From positions 2,485,001 to 2,549,000 of the forward strand of contig NZ_CP088273.1 of assembly GCF_020731415.2 (NCBI RefSeq): a DNA stretch of 64,000 nt. The letters run 5' to 3'. A model generated the notes under the pieces. It made no database searches, was not told where the DNA came from, and saw only the letters and a list, made by a program, of their open reading frames with translations. This document shows, one piece after another, positions 8,134 through 18,148 of the stretch (position 1 is its first letter; each line of letters opens with the position of its first letter). Position numbers and translations under genes: made by a program. The DNA comes from Phyllobacterium sp. T1293 (GTDB lineage: Bacteria > Pseudomonadota > Alphaproteobacteria > Rhizobiales > Rhizobiaceae).

Positions 8134-8646
8134 ATGACTGATACTTTAGTGACACATGAAATCGAAACGCCCGAAACCGGGACAGATGACGATCTCCTGC
8201 GCATTGGCCATGCCATGACGCGTATGCGGCTGATGACAGGGCGGCGGGTGATTGGCCGTCTTGCCATTCAGAAGGTTGCACCGGGGCTGGAACTGACCCA
8301 TCTGGATGTGCTTGATGCGGTCAGGCGCGGGGAAATCTCCGGCGAAGTCACTGTTGGCCTGATTGCCGAAACATTGCGGATTGACCCTTCACGCGCCAGC
8401 CGTATCGTTGCGGAAATGGTTGCCAAGAATGTGCTGCGCCGGAAAGCCTCGCAGGCCGATGCGCGGCGCATCGTCGTTGTCATGACACCGCTCGGACAGC
8501 GGCTTCTCGCCGAACTGCGGCTGCAGAAGCAGGCCATTGTCGAGGGCATTGTTGCTGATTGGTCGCCCGAAGAAATCGAAATCTTCGGACGCCTTTTCGA
8601 AAAGTACGTCAGCGGGTTCGAGGCGTTGTTTGCATCACGCGAATAA
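8134..8646 (+). CDS. MarR family transcriptional regulator
   Basis: A 170-residue protein. A winged helix-turn-helix occupies about residues 60-125: TVGLIAETLRIDPSRASRIVAEMVAKNVLRRKASQADARR, where the DAR(R) segment is the wing typical of MarR. N- and C-terminal helices would form the dimer interface. It is divergent from the DHA2 exporter, and a palindromic operator candidate lies between them, so it probably represses both genes until a ligand binds. A perfect 10-bp hairpin starts six bases after the stop codon. Confidence 0.88.
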   Translation: MTDTLVTHEIETPETGTDDDLLRIGHAMTRMRLMTGRRVIGRLAIQKVAPGLELTHLDVLDAVRRGEISGEVTVGLIAETLRIDPSRASRIVAEMVAKNVLRRKASQADARRIVVVMTPLGQRLLAELRLQKQAIVEGIVADWSPEEIEIFGRLFEKYVSGFEALFASRE

Positions 8647-8649
8647 GCT

Positions 8650-9657
8650 TCAGATGAGCTTGCGCGCGGTAAGCTCATCTTTCAGATAGGCATAATAGAT
8701 CGGCGCGGCGATGAGCCCTGCCACGCCAAACCACGCTTCCATAAACACCATCGCCAGCAGCAATTCCCACGAGCGGGATTTGATCCGCGCGCCGATAATG
8801 CGGGCGTTCAGGAAATATTCGAGCTTGTGAATGACAACGAGGAAGGCGAGCGAGCCAAAGGCTGCCATGAACGACACACTGAGCCCGACAATGACGATAA
8901 TCGTGTTGGAAATCAGATTGCCGATAACAGGCAGAAGACCGGCCACAAAGGTGACGACAATCATCGTCTTGACCAGCGGCAGATGCACGCCAAGGATCGG
9001 CAGGATGACAACGAGATAGATCGCCGTCAGGAATGTGTTCAGCGCGGAAATGCGGATCTGCGAAAAGACGATGTTGCGGAACGCACCGCTAAGCAGGCTC
9101 GCGCGTTCGACCAGTGCTAAGGCCAGCGGCCCCGGCGTGCGCGATATATTCACCGAGCTGAGCGCAATCATGCCGCCGATCACCATGCCAACGATGATGC
9201 GGACGATCAGCACGCCGAAATCGCGGCCGACGAGCTGCAATTGGCCTGCATGTTCGCGCAGCCATTTGGCGGCAATGGATTCCAGTTCATCAAGGTTGGA
9301 CGGAAAATAAGCTTTTGCCCAATCAGGCACATGAACCTGTGCCGTATCCATGATCTCGGCCATTTTCTTGAACAGCGAGACAACGCCTTCGGAACCATTG
9401 GTCAATTGCCCAAGGCCGCTGATGACAGCTGCGACAATCAGAAGAATGAAGATAATGGCCAGCAACGCCAGCGCCAATGTCTTGGTCAAGCTGTTGGAAA
9501 CACCAAGTTTACCAAGTACGGGTGCCGCAAGATGGACGAGATTGTAGACGAGAAGTCCCGATAGAAGGGCCGAAAGCAGCCCAAGCTGGAGGACAGCGAA
9601 GAGAGCGATGAGCGTCAACGCGAAAGACGCGATGTAGAGCCTTGTGGCAGTCAGCAA
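8650..9657 (-). CDS. AI-2E family transporter / permease
   Basis: A 335-residue integral membrane protein of the AI-2E (PF01594, formerly UPF0118) family. It has an N-terminal pair of membrane segments (about 8-45), another at about 62-85, a soluble middle region (about 90-140: KKMAEIMDTAQVHVPDW), and five or so C-terminal segments. The start is the TTG at 9657, supported by AAGG six bases upstream; no nearby ATG keeps the first membrane helix. Members export or import small molecules or ions, and the substrate of this one cannot be predicted. Its 3' end overlaps the hairpin that probably terminates the convergent marR gene. Confidence 0.85.
   Translation of the reverse strand: MLTATRLYIASFALTLIALFAVLQLGLLSALLSGLLVYNLVHLAAPVLGKLGVSNSLTKTLALALLAIIFILLIVAAVISGLGQLTNGSEGVVSLFKKMAEIMDTAQVHVPDWAKAYFPSNLDELESIAAKWLREHAGQLQLVGRDFGVLIVRIIVGMVIGGMIALSSVNISRTPGPLALALVERASLLSGAFRNIVFSQIRISALNTFLTAIYLVVILPILGVHLPLVKTMIVVTFVAGLLPVIGNLISNTIIVIVGLSVSFMAAFGSLAFLVVIHKLEYFLNARIIGARIKSRSWELLLAMVFMEAWFGVAGLIAAPIYYAYLKDELTARKLI
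8652..8680 (+). terminator. Terminator of the marR gene, embedded in the convergent AI-2E gene
   Basis: AGATGAGCTT (8652-8661) and AAGCTCATCT (8671-8680) form a perfect 10-bp stem with a nine-base loop, followed by TTC. It begins six bases after the marR stop, inside the last codons of the opposite-strand gene. Confidence 0.6.
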
Positions 9658-9844
9658 GTTGCACCTTGAGAAGGGCTATCCGTTTCAAATTGTTCCTAGC
9701 CTTGAAAGCCTCTCCGGCGCAAGCGAAAGCCGCGTAAATATGGACAAAATTTAATGGCGGCGGCAATTTCCATGCAACCCCATTACCCGCTAATGTACTG
9801 TTTCTCTTAGACCCTTTCGAGGGAAGACATGAACAGGTGAGTGA

Positions 9845-11197
9845 ATGGTATCGAAAACGCGCGCTCTGGTGGTGATCCTGATCATTGCTGCCCTTGGCGC
9901 GGGCGCATATGTGACGCGCGAACGCTGGTGGAAAACACCCGGTGCGACAACGCAGGACGCCGCCTCTCCCGCGGCTGGCCAGCGTGAAGGCGGACGCCGT
10001 GGCGGCGGACGGCGCGGCGGTGGTTCAAGTCTCGGGCCTACACCGGTTCTGGTGGCTGAAGCCAAATCTGCCGATGTTCCTGTCTATATCGATGGCGTGG
10101 GTTCAGTCCGCTCGCTCAACTCCGTCGTCGTGCGCTCGCAGGTCAGCGGCAAACTGGCCGCCATAGAGTTTCAGGAAGGGCAGGATGTGAAGGCGGGCGA
10201 TGTGCTCGCGCGCATTGATGACGCCATTTATCGCGCCCAACTGGATCAGGCCACCGCAAAGAAGGCGCAGGATCAGGCGCTTCTTGCCAATACCAAGCTC
10301 GACCTTGAACGCTATATCCGGCTTGCCCAGACCAATGCGGGCACACAGCAGCAGGCAGACACGCAGCGCGCGCTGGTCGCGCAATATGAGGCGCAGCTCA
10401 AGTCCGACGAGGCTGCCATTGAAAGTGCGCAGGCAACACTGGATTACACGATTATCCGCGCACCCATTGATGGGCGCACCGGTATCCGCAATGTCGATGT
10501 CGGCAATATTGTCAGCACATCTGATACAACAGGTATCGTGACACTGTCGCAGATCAAGCCGATTTCAGTGCAATTCTCGATCCCGCAGCAGCGACTGGCC
10601 AAGATCAACGTGGCGAGCGCGGCCAATACCCTCCCCGTGCAGGCGCTTTCGGGAGACGGAAAGACGGTCATCGACAGCGGCACCCTTGCTGTTATCGACA
10701 ATCAGGTCGATCCGACGACGGGAACCGTAAAGCTCAAGGCGAACTTTCCCAATGACAAACTTGTCCTCTGGCCGGGCGCTTTCGTCAATGCGCGCTTGCT
10801 GGTGCAGACCTTGAACGGGGCAATTGTCGTGCCCACAGCTTCGGTACAGCGCGGCCCGACGGGAACTTTTGTCTACCTGCTTCAGGAGGGTGATACGGTT
10901 GCCATGCATCCGGTGACGGTGGGGCAACAGGATGATGTGCAGGCCGTCATTACCGAAGGTGTTGCAGCGGGCGACAAAATCGTCACTACAGGCTTTGCCC
11001 GGTTGCAGGACGGTGCCAAGGTTCAGGTTACGAGCGCTGCGGATGCGGGAACGACGCCTGCTCCTGATGCAAAACCGGCTGATGATGGCAAACAACCGGA
11101 TGGAGCTGCAAAGAGCGGCGAACGGCAGCATAAGCGACGCAATCAGCAGGGCGGTGGTGCAAGCGGCGGAGAGGCCGATAGCGGGACCCCGAAATGA
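9845..11197 (+). CDS. mdtA: RND efflux periplasmic adaptor subunit (MdtA-like)
   Basis: A 450-residue membrane-fusion protein linking an RND pump to an outer-membrane channel. An N-terminal membrane anchor (about 6-24) is followed by a Gly/Arg-rich linker (about 46-62), then the lipoyl/barrel-sandwich half motifs (VRSQVSGKLAAIEFQEGQDVKAGDVLARID), a coiled-coil hairpin (about 130-200), the second half motif (IRAPIDGRTGIRNVDVGN), a beta barrel and the membrane-proximal domain. The C-terminus is a charged, low-complexity tail. The start ATG follows AGGTGA. It overlaps the next gene by four bases (ATGA), so translation of the operon is coupled. Confidence 0.92.
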   Translation: MVSKTRALVVILIIAALGAGAYVTRERWWKTPGATTQDAASPAAGQREGGRRGGGRRGGGSSLGPTPVLVAEAKSADVPVYIDGVGSVRSLNSVVVRSQVSGKLAAIEFQEGQDVKAGDVLARIDDAIYRAQLDQATAKKAQDQALLANTKLDLERYIRLAQTNAGTQQQADTQRALVAQYEAQLKSDEAAIESAQATLDYTIIRAPIDGRTGIRNVDVGNIVSTSDTTGIVTLSQIKPISVQFSIPQQRLAKINVASAANTLPVQALSGDGKTVIDSGTLAVIDNQVDPTTGTVKLKANFPNDKLVLWPGAFVNARLLVQTLNGAIVVPTASVQRGPTGTFVYLLQEGDTVAMHPVTVGQQDDVQAVITEGVAAGDKIVTTGFARLQDGAKVQVTSAADAGTTPAPDAKPADDGKQPDGAAKSGERQHKRRNQQGGGASGGEADSGTPK

Positions 11198-14100
11198 GTG
11201 TTTCGACACCTTTCATCCACCGACCCATAGCAACCTCGCTTCTGGGGATTGCCGTGCTGCTCGGCGGCATTCTCGGTTATCTTGCCCTGCCGGTCGCACC
11301 GCTGCCGCAGGTGGATTTTCCGACGATACAGGTGACAACACAATTGCCGGGTGCCAATCCCGATACTATGGCGTCACTCGTCACCGCACCGCTTGAACGA
11401 CAACTCGGACAGATACCCTCGCTCTCCTCAATGGTGTCATCAAGCGCATTCGGCATCAGTCAGGTAACGCTGCAATTTGATCTCGACCGGGATATCGATG
11501 GTGCAGCACAGGACGTGCAGGCTGCGATCAATGCAGCCGGTTCCCTGCTGCCAAAAACCCTGCCCTATCCGCCCACCTATGCCAAGGTGAACCCCGCCGA
11601 TACGCCTATCATCACCCTTGCCTTGCGTTCCACGAGCTATTCCATCCGCAATCTCAGTGACTTTGCCGATACCATGATGGCGCAGCGGCTGAGCGAGGTT
11701 ACGGGCGTCGGCAATGTCAATATTCAGGGCGGCGTGCGTCCCGCCGTGCGCATTCAGGCGGATCTGCCGCGTCTTGCCTCCTATGGCATTGCGCTAGAGG
11801 ATATTCGAACTGCGATCACCAATGCCAGCGTTGCCGGTGCCAAGGGCGCGCTCGATGGCACACACCAATCCTATACGATTTCAGCCAACGACCAGATTAT
11901 CGATCCGCAGACCTATAATTCCATCATTGTTGCCTACAAGAACGGCTCCCCGGTCCTGCTCAAAGATGTGGCAACTGTTGTTGAAGGGTTGGAAAACTCC
12001 CGTGTTGGCGCGTGGTATCAGGGCGAGCCTGCCGTCGTCATCGATGTGATGCGCCAACCCGGTGCCAATGTCATCGATACGGTTGCCCGCGTGCTGCAGC
12101 AATTGCCGCGCCTCAAACAGGCTTTGCCAGCAGGTGTGACGCTGGATGTGGTGAACGACCGGACGAACACAATCCGCGCGTCCATTCATGACGTGCAATT
12201 GACCCTCGCGATCAGTATCGCACTGGTCATTCTTGTGGTCTTCATCTTTCTGAGAACCATGCGCGCCACCATCATTGCCGGCGTGGCCCTCCCCCTGTCG
12301 CTTGTGGCGACATTCGGGGTGATGTGGTTTGCAGGTTTCAGCCTCGATAATCTTTCCCTGATGGCGCTGACCATCGGCACCGGCTTTGTGGTCGATGATG
12401 CCATTGTGATGATCGAGAACATCGTTCGCCATATCGAAGATGGCGAAGGCCCGCTGGATGCGGCGCTCAAGGGCGCGGGCGAGATCGGGTTTACCATCAT
12501 ATCGCTGACCGTCTCGCTGATTGCAGTGTTCATCCCGCTGCTTTTCATGACGGGCATTGTGGGGCGCATGTTCCGCGAATTCGCTTTGACCCTGACCATT
12601 GCCGTTGTTGTGTCGGCAATCGTCTCCCTCACGCTGACACCCATGATGTGCGCCCGCATTCTGCGCGGCAAAGAAGAGGGCGAGCGCCGCGGTGTGCTGC
12701 ACAATATCGACCAATGGATGGACAAGGTCATAGAGGGCTACCGCCGCAGCCTGCTTTGGGCGCTTGATCGCAGCAAACTCATGTTGCTGCTGACGGCTGT
12801 CACGCTTGCAGCGACAGTTGCGCTTTACGTGATCATCCCCAAAGGATTTCTGCCTTCACAGGATACCGGGCTGATAACGGCGATCATCGAAACCGAGCCG
12901 ACGACCTCGTTCGACGCGATCAAACGAACCCAGGCTATTGTTACCGACAGGCTGCGACAGGACTCTGATGTGGCAGGTGTTGTTTCGGTGGTTGGAACCA
13001 GCACAACCAATCTTACACCCAACACAGGCACGCTCAGCCTTGTGCTGAAACCACAGGACCAGCGGTCGGATTCGGCCGCGCAGATTATCGACCGGCTGCG
13101 AACAGAAACCACTGGTATTCCCGGCGTACAGGTAACATTCCAGAGCGTGCAGGATATCCGCATCAGCACCCGTTCCAGCCGTGCGCCATACCAATATACG
13201 CTGACCGGCACCGATACCGCGATGGTGGTGGACTGGGCGCAGCGCCTCGCCAAGGAATTGCAGCGCGATCCGGCTCTGATCAATGTGGCTTCGGAAATAG
13301 AAATGGGCGGCGGGCGCATTTTCGTCAACGTCGACAGGGAAACCGCCTCGCGGCTCGGCGTTTCCATGCAGGCGGTTAGTGACACGCTCAATGACGCCTT
13401 CGGTCAGCGCCAGATCGGCACGATCTACGGACAGGCCAATCAATACCGGATCATCCTAGAAGCCTCGCCGCAATATCAGGCGGACCCGAAGTCGCTCGAT
13501 AAGCTCTATGTCAGCGGCACCGGGGGCGCTCAGGTACAATTGAGCGCGTTTGCCACCGCTTCGTTCACCACGGCACCATTGGTCATTGGCCATGACGAGC
13601 AGTTCCCCGCTGTCACTGTCAGTTTTGACCTTGCACCGGGAGCCTCATTGAGCCATGCGGTGACGGCAATCAAATCGGCTGAAAAGGCCATTGCGCTGCC
13701 CGAGTCGATCCGCGGGCAATATTCTGGCGATGCGGCGGAATTTGCCAGTTCACTGGCAGGCGAGCCTTGGCTCATTCTTGCGGCCATCATCACGATCTAT
13801 ATCGTGCTCGGCGTTCTCTACGAAAGCGCCATTCATCCCATCACCATTCTTTCCACGCTGCCCTCGGCGGGCGTCGGCGCGCTGGTCGCCCTGATGCTGT
13901 TCGGGCAGGACCTGTCGATCATTGCGCTCATCGGCATCGTGCTTCTCATGGGTATCGTGAAGAAGAACGCGATCATGATGATCGACTTTGCCCTTGAGGC
14001 TGAAAGAACCGAAGGACTTGATCCGCGCGAAGCGATTGTCAAAGCATCGATCCTGCGTTTCCGTCCGATCATGATGACCACGCTTGCCGCGCTTTTCGGC

Positions 14101-14304
14101 GCCCTGCCGCTGGCCCTTGCGCAAGGAACCGGCTCGGAGCTGCGCATTCCGCTTGGCATCAGCATTATTGGCGGCCTCGTCCTCAGCCAGCTTCTGACGC
14201 TCTATACGACGCCGGTCATCTATCTCGGCTTTGAGCGCCTGCGCAGCCGCATCGTCGGTCGGCCAACCGGTACGCCTGCCCCTGAAGCGGATGGCGGCGT
14301 ATGA
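11194..14304 (+). CDS. mdtB: RND efflux pump subunit, MdtB-like
   Basis: A 1036-residue inner-membrane proton antiporter of the HAE1 RND family: 12 spans, with two large periplasmic loops after spans 1 and 7. The proton-relay aspartates sit in span 4 (GTGFVVDDAIVMIEN, about residue 400). The partner polar region in span 10-11 is present (LMGIVKKNAIMMIDFA). Family hallmarks include the N-terminal PFIHRPIATSLL and the APLPQVDFPTIQV segment. It lies between the adaptor and a second, different pump gene, with 4-bp overlaps at both ends. That matches the MdtABC arrangement, where B and C form a mixed trimer. Substrates are not predictable. No outer-membrane channel gene is present. Confidence 0.92.
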   Translation: MSVSTPFIHRPIATSLLGIAVLLGGILGYLALPVAPLPQVDFPTIQVTTQLPGANPDTMASLVTAPLERQLGQIPSLSSMVSSSAFGISQVTLQFDLDRDIDGAAQDVQAAINAAGSLLPKTLPYPPTYAKVNPADTPIITLALRSTSYSIRNLSDFADTMMAQRLSEVTGVGNVNIQGGVRPAVRIQADLPRLASYGIALEDIRTAITNASVAGAKGALDGTHQSYTISANDQIIDPQTYNSIIVAYKNGSPVLLKDVATVVEGLENSRVGAWYQGEPAVVIDVMRQPGANVIDTVARVLQQLPRLKQALPAGVTLDVVNDRTNTIRASIHDVQLTLAISIALVILVVFIFLRTMRATIIAGVALPLSLVATFGVMWFAGFSLDNLSLMALTIGTGFVVDDAIVMIENIVRHIEDGEGPLDAALKGAGEIGFTIISLTVSLIAVFIPLLFMTGIVGRMFREFALTLTIAVVVSAIVSLTLTPMMCARILRGKEEGERRGVLHNIDQWMDKVIEGYRRSLLWALDRSKLMLLLTAVTLAATVALYVIIPKGFLPSQDTGLITAIIETEPTTSFDAIKRTQAIVTDRLRQDSDVAGVVSVVGTSTTNLTPNTGTLSLVLKPQDQRSDSAAQIIDRLRTETTGIPGVQVTFQSVQDIRISTRSSRAPYQYTLTGTDTAMVVDWAQRLAKELQRDPALINVASEIEMGGGRIFVNVDRETASRLGVSMQAVSDTLNDAFGQRQIGTIYGQANQYRIILEASPQYQADPKSLDKLYVSGTGGAQVQLSAFATASFTTAPLVIGHDEQFPAVTVSFDLAPGASLSHAVTAIKSAEKAIALPESIRGQYSGDAAEFASSLAGEPWLILAAIITIYIVLGVLYESAIHPITILSTLPSAGVGALVALMLFGQDLSIIALIGIVLLMGIVKKNAIMMIDFALEAERTEGLDPREAIVKASILRFRPIMMTTLAALFGALPLALAQGTGSELRIPLGISIIGGLVLSQLLTLYTTPVIYLGFERLRSRIVGRPTGTPAPEADGGV

Positions 14305-17300
14305 ACTTTTCCGAACCGTTCATCCGCAGACCTGTTGGAACCACGCTACTGGCGCTGGGTCTGTTGATGCTCGGCATTGTTGCCTATGGCTTTCTGCCTG
14401 TTGCGAGCCTTCCCTCGGTAGATCTGCCGACGATCCGCGTTTCCGCCAGCCGCCCCGGCGCCGATCCCGCGACCATGGCTGCCAGCGTTGCCGCGCCGCT
14501 GGAGCGCCGCCTCGGCTCAATCGCTGGCGTTACAGAACTCACATCGGTCAGTTCGCTCGGTTCCACCAACATTACGGTGCAATTTGACCTGTCGCGCGAT
14601 GTCGACGGAGCGGCGCAAGACGTGCAGGCAGCGCTCAATGCGGCTGCTACGGACCTGCCTTCCGACCTGCCGTCACTGCCCAGTTTCCGCAAGGTCAATC
14701 CGGCGGCAGCGCCCGTGCTTATTCTGGCGCTGACATCCGATACGGTCTCTGCCAGCGCTATTTACGATGCGGCAGACACGGTCATCGTTCAGCGTATTTC
14801 ACAGGTGGAAGGGGTTGGCGAAGTGACGGCCAGCGGAGCGGATCAACCGGCGATCCGTGTCCGCTTCGACCCTGATCGCCTTGCGGCCATGGGCATGTCG
14901 CTCGACACGGTTCGCACCGCCATCGTCAATGCCAATGTGGCCGAACCGGTGGGCTCCATCGATGGCAGTGATTTTGCTTTCTCGATTGGCACCAATGCGC
15001 AATTGAAAACAACCGAGGATTACGGCCGTATCATCATCCGCAGCGGCGACGGGACGGCTGTTCGCCTGTCCGATATCGCCACTGTCGAACAGGGCGTGCG
15101 CAACAGCCGGTCAGACGCCTGGTACAATGGCAAGCCTTCGGTTCTTCTCAACATCACCAAACAGGCCAATGCCAATGTCATTGCCACCGTGGATGCGGTG
15201 AAAACGCTGCTGCCTGATCTGAAGCGGCTGATACCGCCGGGCATTGATATTGCGGTTCTCTCAGACCGGACCACGACCATTCACGCCAGTGTGAATGATA
15301 TGCAGTGGACGCTTCTGGCCACCATCTGTCTTGTTATGGCGGTTGTCATGGTTTTCCTGCGGCGTGCCACCCCGACCATGGCAGCCGGTGTGACCGTACC
15401 ATTGTCGCTCGCTGGCACATTTGCCGCCATGTGGGCCTGGGGTCTTTCCATCGACAATCTGTCCCTGATGGCACTGGCCGTATCGGTTGGGTTCGTTGTC
15501 GATGATGCGATCGTCATGATCGAGAATATTTATGCCAATCTCGAAGAAGGCATGAAGCCGATGCGGGCAGCGCTTGAAGGCGCGCGGCAGATTGGCTTCA
15601 CTGTCATTTCCATAAGCGTATCGCTGCTTGCCGCCTTCATTCCCCTGTTCTTCATGGGTGGTATCGTCGGGCGTTTCTTCCAGACCTTTTCGCTGACCCT
15701 TGCCTTCACCATTCTTGTCTCCACGGTCGTATCCCTGACCGTGACGCCGATGATCTGCGGACATAGGCTGAAAGCCCATGATGCCAATGCCCGTCCGGGT
15801 GCCTTCGGCCGTATAGTCGAAGGTACGCTTGACACTGTGATCGCCTTTTATGGCCGGACATTGAAAAGTGTCCTCTATCACCGTGTTCTGGCCGTGCTTG
15901 TCATTTTTGCCTGTGTTGCCATCACAGCTTTTCTCTATGTCAAAGTCCCAAAAGGATTCTTTCCGTCTGATGATACCGGCTTCATCATGGGCGGCACGCA
16001 GGCTTCAACCGATATCTCCTATCCGGCCATGGTGGACCTGCAGCGGCAGGCGGCAGCGATTGCAGGTCAGGACCCGGCTGTTGCCGGCGTTGGCTCCTCC
16101 GTCGGTGGCGGCGGGTTTTCATCCGGTGTCAATCGCGGGCAGTTGCTGATTTCACTGAAGCCGGAGAAGGAACGCGACCCGACCGCCATTGTCATTGACC
16201 GAATGCGCAAATCGCTTGCCTCCGTGGCGGGCCTTTCAACATTCCTGTTTTCCCCCGGCGACATCCGCGCGGGCGGACGGTCGACCCAATCGCAGTACCA
16301 GTTCACCCTGTGGGATGCCAATTACAGTGAGCTTGTCACATGGGCGCCAAAGGTGCTGGACCGTCTCAAACAGGAACCCGGTTTGACCGATGTGGCGACG
16401 GACCGCCAGCCCAACGGATTGCAGGCCAATGTGACGATAGACCGGGTCGCAGCCGCGCGCATGGGCGTGGCCATCGGCGATATAGACAGCGCGCTCAACA
16501 ATGCCTTTTCACAGCGGCAGGTCTCCACGATCTACTCGGCGCGCAACCAGTATCGGGTGGTGATCGAAGCCAATGCCGGTTACGCGCTCGACCCCGATCA
16601 AATCGCCAATCTGCATGTCACCGGAACCGGCGGCATACAGGTGCCGCTCAGCAGTGTCGCCAAGATCGAGCGCACCCTTGCGCCCCTTGTCGTCAATCAT
16701 CAGGGGCAGTTTCCGTCCGTCACCATTTCCTACAATCTGGCATTGGGGACCTCGCTGGAAGATGCCAATAATGCGGTACAGGCAGCTGTTCTCGGCATGC
16801 ATCTTCCCGATTCACTTCACGCGGAGTTTGCGGGCGACGCCGCATCACTCACCCAATCCACCGGCAGCCAACCCCTGCTTATCCTTGCGGCATTGCTGAC
16901 AGTCTATATCGTGCTCGGCATTCTCTATGAGAGCCTCGCCCACCCTCTGACAATCATATCCACCCTGCCCTCTGCCGGGCTTGGCGCCCTGCTTGCATTG
17001 GTCATAACGGGCACGGAACTGACACTGATTGCCTTTATCGGCATCATTCTTCTGATCGGCATCGTCAAGAAGAACGGCATCATGATGGTGGATTTCGCAC
17101 TACAGGGCGAACGAAGCTATGGCCTGTCAGCGGAGGACGCGATTTATCAGGCATGTCTCAAGCGCTTCCGGCCAATCCTCATGACAACGCTTGCCGCCAT
17201 CATGGGCGCCATACCGCTCATCATTGCGACCGGTCCCGGTTCAGAACTGCGCCGTCCGCTTGGAATTACCATTGTTGGCGGGCTCATCGTGTCGCAGGTG

Positions 17301-17399
17301 CTCACCCTCTACACCACACCGGTCATCTATCTGATGCTGGCACGACTGCACGAACGCTGGTCGGTGAAGAAACCCATTGCTGCCGGGCAACGGCCATAA
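14301..17399 (+). CDS. mdtC: RND efflux pump subunit, MdtC-like
   Basis: A 1032-residue paralogue of the preceding pump protein. It has the same 12-span layout, a proton-relay motif SVGFVVDDAIVMIEN in span 4 and GIVKKNGIMMVDFA in the second half. The N-terminus (MNFSEPFIRRPVGTTLL) is typical of MdtC. It overlaps mdtB by four bases (ATGA), so it is co-translated and probably assembles with it as a heteromeric trimer. No GC-rich terminator follows; the sequence after the stop is AT-rich (aattttgtaaaattttaat). Confidence 0.92.
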   Translation: MNFSEPFIRRPVGTTLLALGLLMLGIVAYGFLPVASLPSVDLPTIRVSASRPGADPATMAASVAAPLERRLGSIAGVTELTSVSSLGSTNITVQFDLSRDVDGAAQDVQAALNAAATDLPSDLPSLPSFRKVNPAAAPVLILALTSDTVSASAIYDAADTVIVQRISQVEGVGEVTASGADQPAIRVRFDPDRLAAMGMSLDTVRTAIVNANVAEPVGSIDGSDFAFSIGTNAQLKTTEDYGRIIIRSGDGTAVRLSDIATVEQGVRNSRSDAWYNGKPSVLLNITKQANANVIATVDAVKTLLPDLKRLIPPGIDIAVLSDRTTTIHASVNDMQWTLLATICLVMAVVMVFLRRATPTMAAGVTVPLSLAGTFAAMWAWGLSIDNLSLMALAVSVGFVVDDAIVMIENIYANLEEGMKPMRAALEGARQIGFTVISISVSLLAAFIPLFFMGGIVGRFFQTFSLTLAFTILVSTVVSLTVTPMICGHRLKAHDANARPGAFGRIVEGTLDTVIAFYGRTLKSVLYHRVLAVLVIFACVAITAFLYVKVPKGFFPSDDTGFIMGGTQASTDISYPAMVDLQRQAAAIAGQDPAVAGVGSSVGGGGFSSGVNRGQLLISLKPEKERDPTAIVIDRMRKSLASVAGLSTFLFSPGDIRAGGRSTQSQYQFTLWDANYSELVTWAPKVLDRLKQEPGLTDVATDRQPNGLQANVTIDRVAAARMGVAIGDIDSALNNAFSQRQVSTIYSARNQYRVVIEANAGYALDPDQIANLHVTGTGGIQVPLSSVAKIERTLAPLVVNHQGQFPSVTISYNLALGTSLEDANNAVQAAVLGMHLPDSLHAEFAGDAASLTQSTGSQPLLILAALLTVYIVLGILYESLAHPLTIISTLPSAGLGALLALVITGTELTLIAFIGIILLIGIVKKNGIMMVDFALQGERSYGLSAEDAIYQACLKRFRPILMTTLAAIMGAIPLIIATGPGSELRRPLGITIVGGLIVSQVLTLYTTPVIYLMLARLHERWSVKKPIAAGQRP

Positions 17400-17504
17400 A
17401 ATTTGTAAAATTTTAATAAATTGAAACGCGGGATGAACGGCGGGTTCTACGCATGTTCAGGTTGCAACTCATACCTTTGTGTCAGTTCCACAGGGGTATC
17501 TGTC

Positions 17505-17654
17505 ATGCTTGTACAGCGTCTTGGCATTGTCTTTTTCATTTTCATGGCTTTTGCCTTGTCCTTCGGCAGTTTTGTCAATTACACGGCCAAATATGGCCGG
17601 GACGCCCACCTCGCCTATCAGGGCAAGGTCATGCAGGACACACGCAACAACTGA
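17505..17654 (+). CDS. Small single-span membrane protein after mdtC
   Basis: A 49-residue peptide: LVQRLGIVFFIFMAFALSFGSFVNY forms one membrane segment (about 6-27), followed by a short polar tail with basic and acidic residues. The start ATG at 17505 is preceded by AGGGG nine bases upstream. In-frame codons further upstream (to 17421) exist, but no ribosome site supports them. It lies 105 bases after mdtC on the same strand, so it could be a late gene of the efflux operon, perhaps a small pump-associated protein; that link is only by position. Confidence 0.5.
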   Translation: MLVQRLGIVFFIFMAFALSFGSFVNYTAKYGRDAHLAYQGKVMQDTRNN

Positions 17655-17662
17655 GCCATTCC

Positions 17663-17908
17663 CTATTGTTTGCGCTTCTCCGCCTTTTCAAGGCGCTTGA
17701 GCAGATCAACGAATTGCGAGGGGAGATCCTTATCAGCCTGAGAAGGCTGGGAGGACTGGACGGCATTGCGGAAATCCTGCCGGGTAATCTGTGTGCGCAT
17801 GACCGTGGCAACCGGTTGATGCGGCATTCCATGTTTTACAGCCATATGACCCTTCCCATCCATTTCTGGAGCAAGATCGGTACTCATCTGCCGACGCGTG
17901 CCAAACAC
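17663..17908 (-). CDS. Small hypothetical protein with charged C-terminal helix
   Basis: An 81-residue protein from the GTG at 17908, or 74 residues from the ATG at 17887; neither has a convincing ribosome site. The C-terminal third (SQFVDLLKRLEKAEKRKQ) is a probable amphipathic helix, and the middle has TRQDFRNAVQSSQ. There is no signal or membrane segment. I do not recognise the family. The codon pattern is plausible and the gene is convergent to the small membrane protein. Confidence 0.45.
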   Translation of the reverse strand: MFGTRRQMSTDLAPEMDGKGHMAVKHGMPHQPVATVMRTQITRQDFRNAVQSSQPSQADKDLPSQFVDLLKRLEKAEKRKQ

Positions 17909-18148
17909 CTCAAAAGCCTATGTTTCTGCACCCGCCTATCACCCTTCCAGCAATGCTTGGGCCTGCTGAGATAACGGGCTGAGGCGGCATTCGTTTCAAA
18001 TTTTACAATCTTATGGTCAACAAAGACTGAAGAGCCTTCCGGCGCGGGTTTGAGCAAAGCCATTTGCATTTATCGACAATTTTATTGGGCATGGCAGGAA
18101 CTCAAACTCCTTTCTCGCGTTCCATTCAAAACCCCAAAAGGATGCGCC

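Noticed and set aside
8652..8680. Regulatory palindrome for the AI-2E gene
   Set aside because: It is at the 3' end of that gene and directly follows the marR stop, so a terminator is the simpler reading.
11881..12714. Long minus-strand frame of 277 codons inside mdtB
   Set aside because: Antisense shadow of a clearly conserved RND gene; the translated product is His/Asp-rich with no recognisable domain.
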